Positions 1 through 9,023 are shown, numbered from the stretch's first letter. The stretch is DNA of 64,000 nt from Caballeronia peredens (GCA_001544595.2 FCOH02000017.1:1-64000); one strand, 5' to 3'. Numbers and translations: made by a program. The notes: generated from the letters alone by a model not told the origin.

Positions 1-112
1 GGCCGACCGTGCACAGCGCAGTGTTGCCCGCCGTCACCCCCGACAGCGCGACGGATTTCTTCGGCTTGAATGCGCCGGTTGCGGGTGCTTCGGTCGATGC
101 GGTGTCAGTCAT
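1..112 (-). CDS. prpC: 2-methylcitrate synthase, N-terminal part (cut by window start)
   Basis: Only the first 37 codons are inside the window. The reading frame starts at ATG 112 behind an AGGAGA ribosome binding site and contains FKPKKSVALSGV followed by AGNTALCTVG, which I recognise as the conserved start of bacterial 2-methylcitrate synthases. That enzyme condenses propionyl-CoA with oxaloacetate in the methylcitrate cycle. It lies downstream of the CoA ester lyase and mdh on the same strand, so it may share their transcript. The call rests on a short stretch; an ordinary citrate synthase is less likely because gltA, present at 7.7 kb, begins quite differently. Confidence 0.75.
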   Translation of the reverse strand, partial: MTDTASTEAPATGAFKPKKSVALSGVTAGNTALCTVG

Positions 113-149
113 GCTCTCAAGTCTCCTGGCGAACGCTCGCGATGCGGCG

Positions 150-224
150 TTACTTGTTGTGCTTGAAGAATGCGCCGAGTGCGACCTCGCGCGCGACGCT
201 GAACTGCGATTCGATGATGCTCAT
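150..224 (-). CDS. 24-residue small ORF overlapping the CoA ester lyase stop
   Basis: An ATG at 224 overlaps the TGA of the lyase gene (ATGA arrangement) and opens a 24-codon frame reading MSIIESQFSVAREVALGAFF and then KHNK, ending in TAA at 150-152. It fills the gap before prpC and would be translationally coupled to the lyase gene. No family is recognised. The ATGA overlap and the non-arginine-rich composition favour a real peptide, but the length gives little statistical support. Confidence 0.35.
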   Translation of the reverse strand: MSIIESQFSVAREVALGAFFKHNK

Positions 225-1231
225 GCCTCGACGCCCCCGTCAGGCGCGGCGAAAAGCGGCGCGCATTCGTCGGGCATCGTTTGCCCGGTGGCGTGCGCGC
301 GGCGCAGCACCGACCAGTAATAGCGATAGCTCGCGCGGTCGTGCAGCGTGTCGCCGTGCCGCGTCGGACCCCACTGCGCGTGCTGCGCGCCGAGCAGAAT
401 CTCGGCGGCGAGCGCGATTTCCTCCGCGCGCGGCGAGAACGCTTCGACGATCGGCCTGACCTGATCCGGATGAATGCTCCACATGCGCGTATAACCGAAC
501 TCGCTGCGGGCGCGCGCGGCGTCGTTCGCGACGATGCTCATGTCGCGCACCTCAGTGGACACATTGTGCGATGGCACCTTGCCATGCGCGTGACACGCAG
601 CCGCGATTTCGAGCTTCGCGCGACGCACGAGCGGATGATCGAACTGGCCCGGCGAACGCATCGCGGTATCGGGAATTGCGCCGTTGTGGGCTGAAACGAA
701 GTCCATCAGGCCGAAGCTCAGCGATTCGACGCCCGGCAACGCCGCCAGTTCGAACGCCTCCGCGAGCGCGCCATGCGTCTCGACGAGCAGATGACAGGGA
801 ATCGGCCTGGCGATGCCGAATTCGCCGCGCGACGCTTCGATGAATGCCACCATCTCGGCGGCATCGAAGACGCTGCGGATTTTCGGCAGCATGATGAACG
901 CGGGCGCGCGCTTCGCGTGGCGCAGGATGATGCGCACATCGTCGCGCCACGCGCGATGATTGAAGTCGTGGATACGCACGCCCACGCGCCCGAAGCGATC
1001 GTCCTCTCCGCCTACGAACGATGCGACCAGTTCTGCATGCTCCACTTCGTGGCCGACTTGCGCGCCGTCCTCGCAATCGAGCGTGACGTCGAACACCGGG
1101 CCCAGTTGCGCCTGCAACGCCAACGACTTCTTCATCAGCTTCTCGCTGCCGGCGTAGTGATCGCAGGGCGGAAGCACGGCGGGTTGCGGTTCGCCGTCAA
1201 ACAGCACTTCGGCGGGAGTGAGAGCGCGCAT
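221..1231 (-). CDS. HpcH/HpaI aldolase / citrate lyase family CoA ester lyase
   Basis: This 336-residue protein belongs to the CitE-like TIM-barrel family (citrate lyase beta subunit, malyl-CoA and citramalyl-CoA lyases). Visible family features are LDCEDGA near residue 52, where acidic residues bind the metal, and MLPKIRS about residue 115. A second conserved block, SLSFGLMDFV, lies near residue 170. It is transcribed from mdh towards prpC, so it belongs to a dicarboxylate or propionate context. The family cleaves or forms C-C bonds in 3-hydroxy acyl-CoA esters. The true substrate (malyl-CoA, citramalyl-CoA or another) cannot be read from the sequence. Confidence 0.85.
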   Translation of the reverse strand: MRALTPAEVLFDGEPQPAVLPPCDHYAGSEKLMKKSLALQAQLGPVFDVTLDCEDGAQVGHEVEHAELVASFVGGEDDRFGRVGVRIHDFNHRAWRDDVRIILRHAKRAPAFIMLPKIRSVFDAAEMVAFIEASRGEFGIARPIPCHLLVETHGALAEAFELAALPGVESLSFGLMDFVSAHNGAIPDTAMRSPGQFDHPLVRRAKLEIAAACHAHGKVPSHNVSTEVRDMSIVANDAARARSEFGYTRMWSIHPDQVRPIVEAFSPRAEEIALAAEILLGAQHAQWGPTRHGDTLHDRASYRYYWSVLRRAHATGQTMPDECAPLFAAPDGGVEA

Positions 1232-1406
1232 CGTCGGCGTCGGGTCCGAATTGGGGAATGGGAATTCGATTCTGCTCGTTGACTTCTGATCCGATCGCGC
1301 TCGCTAAAAAACAAGCGCAAATGCAAGCGCGATCGGATCAGCGCGAACGCCGCGAGGCGCTCGCGCAGAAGGGAAGCGGCACGCGCTTCCCCCGCAAATG
1401 ACGTGC

Positions 1407-2393
1407 TTACTTGCCCAGCAGATGTGCCACGCCGTCACGCTCTTCGAGGAGCTCGTTCAGCGTGCCGTCCATCTTTTCGCGCGAGAACGCGTCGATTTCC
1501 AGGCCTTCGACGCGCTTGTACTCGCCGTTTTCGCACGTGACGGGCACGCCGTAGATGATGTCTTCCGGAATGCCGTACGAGCCGTCCGACGGAATGCCCA
1601 TCGTGACCCACTTGCCGTTGGTGCCGAGCACCCAGTCGCGCACGTGGTCGATTGCCGCGTTAGCCGCCGATGCCGCCGACGACAGGCCGCGCGCCTCGAT
1701 GATCGCCGCACCGCGCTTGCCGACGGTCGGGATGAACGTGTTGCGGTTCCATTCGTCGTCGTTGATGAGCTTCGTCAGGTCCTGGCCTTCGGCGGTCGCG
1801 AAGCGGAAGTCGGGGTACATCGTCGGCGAGTGATTGCCCCACACGGCGAGCTTTTCGATCGACGCGACCGGCTTGCCCGACTTGGACGCCAGTTGCGACA
1901 GCGCGCGGTTGTGGTCCAGGCGCAGCATGGCGGTGAAGTTCTTCTTCGGCAGATCCGGCGCCGACTTCATCGCGATATAGGCGTTCGTGTTCGCCGGGTT
2001 GCCGACGACCAGCACCTTGACGTCGCGGCTCGCGACATCGTTCAGCGCCTTGCCCTGAACCGTGAAGATCTCGGCGTTCGCCGACAGCAGGTCCTTGCGC
2101 TCCATGCCCTTCGAGCGCGGACGGGCGCCCACGAGCAGCGCGACGTCGGCATCCTTGAACGCGACCTTGGGATCGTCCGTGACGACCACGCCGGCGAGCA
2201 GCGGGAACGCGCAATCTTCCAGTTCCATCACGACGCCCTTCACGGCGCCTTGCGCTTGCGGCAGGTCGAGCAGTTGAAGAATCACGGGCTGGTCTTTGCC
2301 GAGCAGATCGCCATTGGCGATGCGGAACAGCAGCGAGTAGCCGATTTGACCTGCGGCGCCGGTTACGGCAACGCGCTTTGCGGACTTAGCCAT
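1407..2393 (-). CDS. mdh: malate dehydrogenase (NAD)
   Basis: This 328-residue protein oxidises malate to oxaloacetate with NAD in the TCA cycle. The N-terminal Rossmann motif TGAAGQIG lies at about residues 11-18, the substrate-binding segment ARPRSKGMERKDLL near 90-103, DHNRALSQLA carries a conserved Asp/Arg pair, and WGNHSPTMYP holds the catalytic His. Length and motifs fit the cytosolic-type MDH group typical of Betaproteobacteria. The gene diverges from the GntR regulator and sdh operon across a 0.6-kb gap. GAGAGTT just upstream of the ATG serves as ribosome binding site. Confidence 0.97.
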   Translation of the reverse strand: MAKSAKRVAVTGAAGQIGYSLLFRIANGDLLGKDQPVILQLLDLPQAQGAVKGVVMELEDCAFPLLAGVVVTDDPKVAFKDADVALLVGARPRSKGMERKDLLSANAEIFTVQGKALNDVASRDVKVLVVGNPANTNAYIAMKSAPDLPKKNFTAMLRLDHNRALSQLASKSGKPVASIEKLAVWGNHSPTMYPDFRFATAEGQDLTKLINDDEWNRNTFIPTVGKRGAAIIEARGLSSAASAANAAIDHVRDWVLGTNGKWVTMGIPSDGSYGIPEDIIYGVPVTCENGEYKRVEGLEIDAFSREKMDGTLNELLEERDGVAHLLGK

Positions 2394-2996
2394 TGAGAAC
2401 TCTCCTGGACGGTGCGTGGAACGCTAGGGAAAAACGCCATTTTATGCGCGTTACGCAAAGCGTTGATAGAGACATGCCCGTCGCGCCGCGCGAGAACCCT
2501 TGAACGCAGACTCCACGCGGAGTTGCGCGCGCTTGCATACGAACTCGCGCCTCGCGGTTGCGTGAGCGGCGTGACTGTCATGCCATGAATCCTTCTCTTC
2601 GAGCGAGAGGCGTGCGGGATGTTCGTGAGGGACGCGATGATTTCGCTTGGGTCTACGGCAAAGCGCCCATTCGAGACGGCGCTTGACGTTGCGAGGCGTG
2701 GGGCAGGCAGCGGCGCGCGAATCGAGTGGCCGATCGGCGTGAGGCGAAAGCGAAAGGGCGTGCCTGGCGGTATGTTGCGCGATATGCGGATGCCGGGCTT
2801 CGAGGCAAAAAACACCGCGAAGAACACGCTGACCGGCGGCTTCTGCACTCTCGCAACAACCCGCAAACCCTTGCTCGACAAGGAGTGTAGGATCGGTCCG
2901 AGGTAAAGTCAACAATATCTTATGTCTTATATAAGACATAGGAATCTACGGGAAAGCTCTGGACGGGCGGCGGGCCTTTGTGTTGAAATGCGCGGC
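2394..2996. other. mdh / gntR divergent intergenic region
   Basis: No convincing gene is present; open frames here are arginine-rich or cross the palindrome. The region must hold the promoters of mdh (minus) and of the GntR regulator (plus). A short imperfect hairpin (ACTCC/GGAGT arms, about 2509-2522) lies in the presumed mdh leader. The main signal is the palindrome at 2921-2940, listed separately. Confidence 0.6.
2921..2940. promoter_or_regulatory. perfect 20-bp palindrome, likely GntR operator
   Basis: TATGTCTTAT is followed directly by its exact reverse complement ATAAGACATA. It lies 56 bp before the regulator's start codon in an AT-rich island of an otherwise GC-rich region. GntR-family proteins bind such palindromes as dimers, so the adjacent GntR gene product is the natural candidate, giving autoregulation and perhaps control of mdh or sdh. 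No second copy was noticed near sdhC or gltA. Confidence 0.65.
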
Positions 2997-3785
2997 ATGA
3001 ATTCCAACCCGGCGAGCACGACGAACCCCAACGGCACCGCGCCGGCGGCTGAGACCGCCAGCGTGCCGTCGCCGACGTTCAGCCCGCTGTATCAGCAAAT
3101 CAAGGCGCTCATCACGCAGGGACTCGAATCCGGCGAGTGGAAGCCCGGCGAAATCATCCCGAGCGAGGTCGAACTGGCCGCGCGCTACAAGGTGAGCCAG
3201 GGCACCGTCCGCAAGGCCATCGACGAACTCGCCGCCGACAATCTCCTCGTGCGCCGTCAGGGCAAGGGAACGTTCGTTGCGACGCACAACGAAGATCGCG
3301 TGCAATTCCGCTTCCTGCGCCTTCTTCCCGATGACGGCGACGTTCATCCCCACGTCAGCCGTCTGCTCGAATGCAAGCGACTGCGCGCGCCGGCTGAAAT
3401 CGCGCGTCAACTGGATCTGAAACCGGCCGATCCCGTCGTTCTTATCAGGCGCTTGTTGCAGTTTGATGGCGTAACCACCGTATTCGACGAGATCTGGCTG
3501 CCGGGCGCCGTGTTTCGGGGACTGACGGCCGAACGACTCTCGGAATACAAAGGTCCGCTCTACGCCATGTTCGAGACGGAATTCGGCACGCGCATGATTC
3601 GCGCATCGGAAAAGATCCGGGCCGTCGCCGCCGATGAAACCGCCGCACAGTATCTCGACGTGACGCCGGGATTTCCGCTTTTATCCGTGGAGCGGGTGTC
3701 CTACACGTATGGCGATCGGCCCGTCGAAGTGCGGCGCGGCTGGTATGTCACGACCGGCTACTACTATCAGAACGATCTCAGTTGA
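2997..3785 (+). CDS. GntR family transcriptional regulator (HutC/UTRA type)
   Basis: The protein has 262 residues from ATG 2997. A GntR winged helix-turn-helix covers about residues 20-90, with LYQQIKALI, GEIIPSEVELAARYKVSQGT and the wing RRQGKGTFV. A UTRA ligand-binding domain follows at about 105-255. An in-frame ATG at 2922 lies inside the palindrome and was rejected because initiation there would bury the operator in coding sequence. The gene lies immediately upstream of sdhC and probably senses a TCA-cycle or methylcitrate metabolite; the effector is not determinable here. Confidence 0.9.
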   Translation: MNSNPASTTNPNGTAPAAETASVPSPTFSPLYQQIKALITQGLESGEWKPGEIIPSEVELAARYKVSQGTVRKAIDELAADNLLVRRQGKGTFVATHNEDRVQFRFLRLLPDDGDVHPHVSRLLECKRLRAPAEIARQLDLKPADPVVLIRRLLQFDGVTTVFDEIWLPGAVFRGLTAERLSEYKGPLYAMFETEFGTRMIRASEKIRAVAADETAAQYLDVTPGFPLLSVERVSYTYGDRPVEVRRGWYVTTGYYYQNDLS

Positions 3786-3954
3786 TCGAATGTGGAAGGG
3801 CCGCGAGCACGGACTGAGCGGCGCGTGAAAAAAGGCACGCAGAGACGCTATTTTCGCGCGTGAGGCAACAGTCTCTTAGAGAGCTATTCGCTGCAGCGCG
3901 AAATAAAAAGGCGCTAAAATCGCGGATTAGTGTAATAACAAGTTGGGGTCTAGC

Positions 3955-4365
3955 ATGGCTGAAGCCGTAAAAAAACCAAGGCCCGAATACCGGAACATCG
4001 GGATCGGTCAACTCGCGAAGTATCGCTTGCCGCTGGCGGGGAAGGTGTCGATCCTGCATCGGGTGAGCGGACTGCTGCTCTTCGTGTGTCTGCCGTTCAT
4101 CCTGTACCTGCTCGATCAGAGTCTCACGTCGGAGATCAGCTTCGACGCATTCAAGGGCTTTCTGGCGAACCCCATCGTCAAGCTCGTCGTGCTGGTGTTG
4201 TCGTGGGCGTATCTGCATCACTTCTGCGCAGGCATTCGCTTCCTGCTGCTCGACACGCACGTCGCGGTGAACAAGGAAGGCGGCAGGCAGACCGCGCTCA
4301 TCGTGCTGATCGTGTCGCTGGTGCTCACGCTTGCGATGGCGCTCAAGCTCTTCGGCGCCTTCTAA
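3955..4365 (+). CDS. sdhC: succinate dehydrogenase cytochrome b556 subunit
   Basis: This 136-residue membrane anchor of complex II has three hydrophobic helices. HRVSG near residue 36 and the block YLHHFCAGIRFLLLD near 84-98 hold the conserved heme- and quinone-region residues of SdhC. It starts at ATG 3955; a TTG four codons earlier is in frame but unlikely. It is the first gene of sdhCDABE. TAAAAT at 3915-3920 is a possible -10 element upstream, though no good -35 was seen. Confidence 0.95.
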   Translation: MAEAVKKPRPEYRNIGIGQLAKYRLPLAGKVSILHRVSGLLLFVCLPFILYLLDQSLTSEISFDAFKGFLANPIVKLVVLVLSWAYLHHFCAGIRFLLLDTHVAVNKEGGRQTALIVLIVSLVLTLAMALKLFGAF

Positions 4366-4380
4366 GGAGATAACAAGAAC

Positions 4381-4749
4381 ATGGCAACCCACAATCGAGT
4401 CGGGCCGAAGCGCCTGGTCGTCGGCGCTCACTACGGTCTGCGCGACTGGCTCGCGCAACGCATCACCGCGGTCGTGATGGCCGTCTACACCGTCATTCTT
4501 CTCTTCTGGTTCTTCGCCGCGCACAACTTCTCGTATGAAGGCTGGGCGGGCATCTTCGCGACCCAGTGGATGAAGCTCGCCACCTTCGTAGCCTTGCTTT
4601 GCCTCTTCTATCACGCGTGGGTCGGCATTCGCGACATCTGGATGGACTACGTGAAGCCCATGGGCGTGCGCCTGTTTCTGCAGGTGCTGACGATCCTGTG
4701 GCTCATCGGATGCGCCGGCTACGCTGCACAGATTCTCTGGAGAGTTTAA
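4381..4749 (+). CDS. sdhD: succinate dehydrogenase hydrophobic membrane anchor subunit
   Basis: A 122-residue protein with three predicted membrane helices. The conserved SdhD-type segment YHAWVGIRDIWMDYV lies about residues 79-93; its His/Tyr/Asp residues belong to the heme b and ubiquinone site shared with SdhC. It follows sdhC by 15 bp behind an AAGGAGAT ribosome binding site and precedes sdhA by five bases, which indicates one operon and coupled production of the complex II subunits. Confidence 0.95.
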   Translation: MATHNRVGPKRLVVGAHYGLRDWLAQRITAVVMAVYTVILLFWFFAAHNFSYEGWAGIFATQWMKLATFVALLCLFYHAWVGIRDIWMDYVKPMGVRLFLQVLTILWLIGCAGYAAQILWRV

Positions 4750-4754
4750 AGAAC

Positions 4755-6530
4755 ATGGCTGCAATCAAGACTTCCCTGCCGCGTCGCCGCTTTGACGTGG
4801 TCATCGTGGGCGCGGGCGGCTCGGGCATGCGCGCATCGCTGCAGCTCGCTCGCGCGGGGCTCTCCGTCGCGGTGCTCTCGAAGGTGTTCCCCACGCGCTC
4901 GCACACGGTGGCCGCGCAAGGCGGCATCGGCGCCTCGCTCGGCAACATGAGCGAAGACAACTGGCACTACCACTTCTACGACACGATCAAGGGCTCCGAC
5001 TGGCTCGGCGACCAGGACGCGATCGAGTTCATGTGCCGCGAAGCGCCGAACGCCGTGTACGAGCTCGAACACATGGGCATGCCGTTCGACCGCAATGCCG
5101 ACGGCACCATCTATCAGCGCCCGTTCGGCGGCCACACCGCGAACTACGGCGAGAAGCCCGTGCAACGCGCATGCGCCGCGGCCGACCGTACCGGCCACGC
5201 GCTGCTGCACACGCTGTATCAGCAGAACGTCGCGGCCAAGACGCACTTCTTCGTCGAATGGATGGCGCTGGATCTGATCCGCGACGCCGAGGGCGACGTG
5301 CTCGGCGTCACCGCGCTCGAAATGGAAACGGGCGAGGTCTACATCCTCGAAGGCAAGACCACGCTGTTCGCCACGGGCGGCGCGGGGCGCATCTTCGCGG
5401 CATCGACGAATGCGTTCATCAACACGGGCGATGGCCTCGGCATGGCCGCGCGCTCGGGCATCGCGCTGCAGGACATGGAGTTCTGGCAGTTCCACCCGAC
5501 GGGCGTGGCGGGCGCGGGCGTGCTGATCACCGAAGGCGTGCGCGGCGAAGGCGGCATCTTGCGCAACGCCAACGGCGACCGTTTCATGGAACGCTATGCG
5601 CCGACGCTGAAGGACCTCGCGCCGCGCGACTTCGTTTCGCGCTCGATGGACCAGGAGATCAAGGAAGGCCGCGGCGTGGGTCCGAACAAGGATCACGTGC
5701 TGCTGGACCTGTCGCACATCGGCGCGGAGACGATCATGAAGCGTCTGCCGTCGATTCGCGAGATCGCGCTGAAGTTCGCCAACGTCGACTGCATCAAGGA
5801 GCCGATTCCGGTGGTGCCGACCATCCACTATCAGATGGGCGGTATTCCGACCAACATGCACGGTCAGGTCGTGGGCACGGCCAAGGGCTACGACGATCCG
5901 GTCAACGGCTTCTATGCCGTGGGCGAATGCTCGTGCGTCTCGGTGCACGGCGCGAACCGGCTGGGCACGAACTCGCTGCTCGATCTGGTGGTGTTCGGGC
6001 GCGCGGCGGGCAATCACATCATCAAGCACGCGAAGGAACTGAAGGAGCACAAGCCCTTGCCGGCCGATGCCGCGGACTTCGCGATGGAGCGTCTCGCGGT
6101 GCTGGAGAAGTCCACGTCGGGCGAATACACGCAGGACATCGCGGGCGACATCCGCGCGTCGATGCAGGCGCATGCGGGCGTGTTCCGCACCTCGAAGCTG
6201 CTGGAAGAGGGCGTGGGCAAGATCGCGGAGCTGGCCGAGCGCGTGAAGCACGTGCATCTGAAGGACAAGTCGAAGGTGTTCAACACGGCGAAAGTCGAGG
6301 CGCTGGAGCTGGCGAACCTGATCGAAGTGGCGCGCGCGACGATGGTGTCGGCCGAAGCGCGCAAGGAAAGCCGCGGGGCGCACGCGCACAGCGACTACGA
6401 ACATCGCGACGACGAGAACTGGATGCGCCACACGCTGTGGTTCAGCGAGGGCGATCGCCTCGACTACAAGCCGGTGCAGATGAAGCCGCTGACGGTCGAA
6501 TCGGTGCCGCCGAAGGCGCGTACCTTCTAA
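4755..6530 (+). CDS. sdhA: succinate dehydrogenase flavoprotein subunit
   Basis: A 591-residue catalytic subunit oxidising succinate to fumarate. The N-terminal dinucleotide fold VIVGAGGSGMRASL covers about 17-30. His50 in TRSHTVAAQGG is the residue that covalently binds FAD in this family. The active-site blocks APRDFVSRSM and HYQMGGIPTN are present, as is the C-terminal YEHRDDENWMRHTLW. The start is the ATG at 4755, five bases after sdhD; a longer in-frame extension into sdhD is a shadow. Confidence 0.98.
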   Translation: MAAIKTSLPRRRFDVVIVGAGGSGMRASLQLARAGLSVAVLSKVFPTRSHTVAAQGGIGASLGNMSEDNWHYHFYDTIKGSDWLGDQDAIEFMCREAPNAVYELEHMGMPFDRNADGTIYQRPFGGHTANYGEKPVQRACAAADRTGHALLHTLYQQNVAAKTHFFVEWMALDLIRDAEGDVLGVTALEMETGEVYILEGKTTLFATGGAGRIFAASTNAFINTGDGLGMAARSGIALQDMEFWQFHPTGVAGAGVLITEGVRGEGGILRNANGDRFMERYAPTLKDLAPRDFVSRSMDQEIKEGRGVGPNKDHVLLDLSHIGAETIMKRLPSIREIALKFANVDCIKEPIPVVPTIHYQMGGIPTNMHGQVVGTAKGYDDPVNGFYAVGECSCVSVHGANRLGTNSLLDLVVFGRAAGNHIIKHAKELKEHKPLPADAADFAMERLAVLEKSTSGEYTQDIAGDIRASMQAHAGVFRTSKLLEEGVGKIAELAERVKHVHLKDKSKVFNTAKVEALELANLIEVARATMVSAEARKESRGAHAHSDYEHRDDENWMRHTLWFSEGDRLDYKPVQMKPLTVESVPPKARTF

Positions 6531-6555
6531 GGCACGAGAGCGCAAGGAAATCGAA

Positions 6556-7257
6556 ATGGCAAAGAGAATTTTTGAAGTCTATCGCTACGATCCGGACAAG
6601 GACGCAGCGCCGCGCATGCAGACGTACGAGCTCGAACTCGAGCACGAACGCATGCTGCTGGACGCGCTGGTGAAGCTCAAGTCGGTGGATGAAACGCTGT
6701 CGTTCCGTCGGTCGTGCCGCGAAGGCGTGTGCGGCTCGGACGCGATGAACATCAACGGCAAGAACGGCCTCGCGTGCCTGACGAACCTGAACGAGCTGCC
6801 GCAGAAGATCGTGCTGCGTCCGCTGCCGGGGCTGCCGGTGGTGCGCGACCTGATCTGCGACTTCACGCAGTTCTTCAACCAGTATCACTCGATCAAGCCG
6901 TATCTGATCAACGACACGCCGCCGCCGGAGAAGGAACGTCTGCAGTCGCCGGTGGAGCGCGATGAACTCGACGGATTGTACGAGTGCATTCTGTGTGCGA
7001 GCTGCTCGACGTCGTGCCCGAGTTTCTGGTGGAATCCGGACAAGTTCGTGGGACCCGCGGGCTTGCTGCAGGCGTATCGCTTCATCGCGGACAGCCGCGA
7101 TCAGGCGACGGGCGAACGCCTGGACAACCTGGAAGATCCGTATCGTCTGTTCCGTTGCCACACGATCATGAATTGCGTCGACGTGTGCCCGAAGGGGCTC
7201 AACCCGACCAAGGCGATCGGCAAGATCAAGGAATTGATGGTGCGCCGCGCTGTCTGA
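6556..7257 (+). CDS. sdhB: succinate dehydrogenase iron-sulfur subunit
   Basis: A 233-residue protein carrying electrons from FAD to ubiquinone. Plant-type [2Fe-2S] ligands lie in SCREGVCGSDAM and GLAC (Cys54, Cys59, Cys74). The [4Fe-4S] and [3Fe-4S] ligands lie in CILCASCSTSCP and CHTIMNCVDVCPKGLNP. All expected cysteines are present. It follows sdhA by 25 bp, which completes the four structural subunits. Confidence 0.98.
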   Translation: MAKRIFEVYRYDPDKDAAPRMQTYELELEHERMLLDALVKLKSVDETLSFRRSCREGVCGSDAMNINGKNGLACLTNLNELPQKIVLRPLPGLPVVRDLICDFTQFFNQYHSIKPYLINDTPPPEKERLQSPVERDELDGLYECILCASCSTSCPSFWWNPDKFVGPAGLLQAYRFIADSRDQATGERLDNLEDPYRLFRCHTIMNCVDVCPKGLNPTKAIGKIKELMVRRAV

Positions 7258-7270
7258 GATGGACTATGTG

Positions 7271-7555
7271 ATGGTCGATACCCCAAACGATTCTCCGCAT
7301 CAGTCCGACCCTCTTCGTCGTGCGCGCCTTCGCTGGCGCGCACGACGCGGCCTGCTGGAAAACGATCTGATCTTCGATCGTTTCTTCAGCCGATATGAGC
7401 ACGACCTCAGTGACGCCGACGTGGCCGCATTGACGCGCCTGCTGGAACTGAGCGACAACGAACTGATGGACCTTCTGCTGGCGCGCATGGAGCCGGAAGG
7501 CGACCTGGCGACGCCGGATGTGATCCGCTTGCTTGGCGTGCTGCGCTCCGTGTGA
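7271..7555 (+). CDS. sdhE: succinate dehydrogenase assembly factor (FAD flavinylation factor)
   Basis: A small SdhE/YgfY-type protein of 94 residues that promotes covalent FAD attachment to SdhA. The family hallmark RGLLEND (RGxxE) lies at residues 26-32, followed by a five-helix acidic C-terminal part. The start is uncertain: ATG 7259 lies directly after the sdhB stop without a ribosome binding site, while ATG 7271 has GAGATGG upstream and is preferred. Its position behind sdhB matches its role in complex II assembly. Confidence 0.9.
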   Translation: MVDTPNDSPHQSDPLRRARLRWRARRGLLENDLIFDRFFSRYEHDLSDADVAALTRLLELSDNELMDLLLARMEPEGDLATPDVIRLLGVLRSV

Positions 7556-7721
7556 TTTCAGCAGGAATGCGCGGAGTTTTGCAAAATAGTCCGGTTCGCA
7601 CCGAGTCGGCTGCAGCACGAGTCGGCGCCCGGATTCACGGCCGACCGTACAGTTTTGCCACGCAGCTTCCGTCGTGCAAATTATCGAAAACCTGTATCCA
7701 TACTTCGATTGAGGATGTGCT

Positions 7722-9023
7722 ATGACCCCGTCAGATGTTAAAGCCACGCTATCGTTCAGCGACAACTCGCCGAGCGTCGAAATGCCGATCTACAAGGGCA
7801 CCATGGGCCCGGACGTGATCGACATCCGCAAGTTGTACGGTCAGACCGGCAAGTTCACGTATGACCCGGGCTTCATGTCGACAGCGTCGTGCAATTCCGC
7901 GATTACCTACATCGACGGTGACAAGGGCGAGCTGCTGTACCGCGGCTACCCGATCGAGCAACTCGCGGTGAACGCCGACTTCCTCGAAACCTGCTATCTG
8001 CTCCTGAAGGGCGAACTGCCGAACGAAGCGCAGAACAAGGAATTCGTGGACACGGTCACGCGTCACACGATGGTGCACGAACAGATGCACTTCTTCTTCC
8101 GCGGCTTCCGTCGCGACGCGCATCCGATGGCCGTACTGACGGCTGCTGTCGGCGCACTCTCGGCGTTCTATCACGACTCGCTGAACATCAACGATCCGCG
8201 TCACCGCGAAGTGTCGGCCATTCGCATGATCGCGAAGCTGCCCACGCTGGTCGCGATGGCGTACAAGTTCAGCATCGGCCAGCCGTTCGTGTATCCGAAG
8301 AACGAACTGTCGTACAGCGCGAACTTCATGCACATGATGTTCTCGAACCCGTGCGAAGAGTACAAGGTCAACGACGTGCTCGTGCGCGCGCTCGACCGCA
8401 TCCTGATCCTGCACGCGGATCACGAGCAGAATGCGTCGACCTCGACCGTGCGTCTCGCGGGTTCGTCGGGCGCGAATCCGTTCGCGTGTATCGCGGCGGG
8501 CATCGCGTGTCTGTGGGGCCCGGCGCACGGCGGCGCGAACGAAGCCGCGCTGAACATGCTGGAAGAGATCGGCTCGGTCGACAACATTCCTGAATTCATC
8601 AAGCAGGTGAAGGACAAGAATTCGGGCGTGAAGTTGATGGGCTTCGGTCACCGCGTCTACAAGAACTACGATCCGCGCGCCAAGCTGATGCGCGAAACGT
8701 GCTACGAAGTGCTGAACGAACTCGGCCTGCACGACGATCCGCTCTTCAAGCTCGCGATGGAACTCGAAAAGATCGCGCTGGAAGACGAATACTTCGTGTC
8801 GCGCAAGCTGTATCCGAATGTCGATTTCTACTCGGGCATCGTGCAGCGCGCGCTGGGCATCCCGACGTCGATGTTCACCTGCATCTTCGCCATGGCGCGT
8901 ACGGTCGGCTGGATCGCGCAATGGAACGAGATGATCGCGGATCCGGAGCAGAAGATCGGCCGCCCGCGTCAGTTGTTCATCGGGCAGACGCCGCGTGAGG
9001 CGAAGCCGCTGGCGAAGCGTTAA
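7722..9023 (+). CDS. gltA: citrate synthase (type II)
   Basis: A 433-residue protein condensing acetyl-CoA with oxaloacetate. Signature segments are DHEQNASTSTVRLAGSSGAN and GFGHRVYKNYDPRAKLMR, which hold the catalytic His residues, plus the C-terminal RPRQLFIG. The long N-terminal domain (TYDPGFMSTASCNSAITYIDG) is typical of hexameric NADH-sensitive Gram-negative citrate synthases. A GAGGA ribosome binding site precedes the ATG. It lies 166 bp after sdhE and ends the TCA block with a strong terminator. Confidence 0.98.
   Translation: MTPSDVKATLSFSDNSPSVEMPIYKGTMGPDVIDIRKLYGQTGKFTYDPGFMSTASCNSAITYIDGDKGELLYRGYPIEQLAVNADFLETCYLLLKGELPNEAQNKEFVDTVTRHTMVHEQMHFFFRGFRRDAHPMAVLTAAVGALSAFYHDSLNINDPRHREVSAIRMIAKLPTLVAMAYKFSIGQPFVYPKNELSYSANFMHMMFSNPCEEYKVNDVLVRALDRILILHADHEQNASTSTVRLAGSSGANPFACIAAGIACLWGPAHGGANEAALNMLEEIGSVDNIPEFIKQVKDKNSGVKLMGFGHRVYKNYDPRAKLMRETCYEVLNELGLHDDPLFKLAMELEKIALEDEYFVSRKLYPNVDFYSGIVQRALGIPTSMFTCIFAMARTVGWIAQWNEMIADPEQKIGRPRQLFIGQTPREAKPLAKR

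Noticed and set aside
2451..2939. 162-residue minus-strand frame starting in the same palindrome
   Set aside because: It is the symmetric artefact of the palindrome's ATG; the composition is that of a random GC-rich frame.
2922..2996. Upstream in-frame ATG of the GntR regulator inside the palindrome
   Set aside because: It would place the probable operator within the coding sequence, and the extra 25 residues do not resemble a GntR N-terminus.
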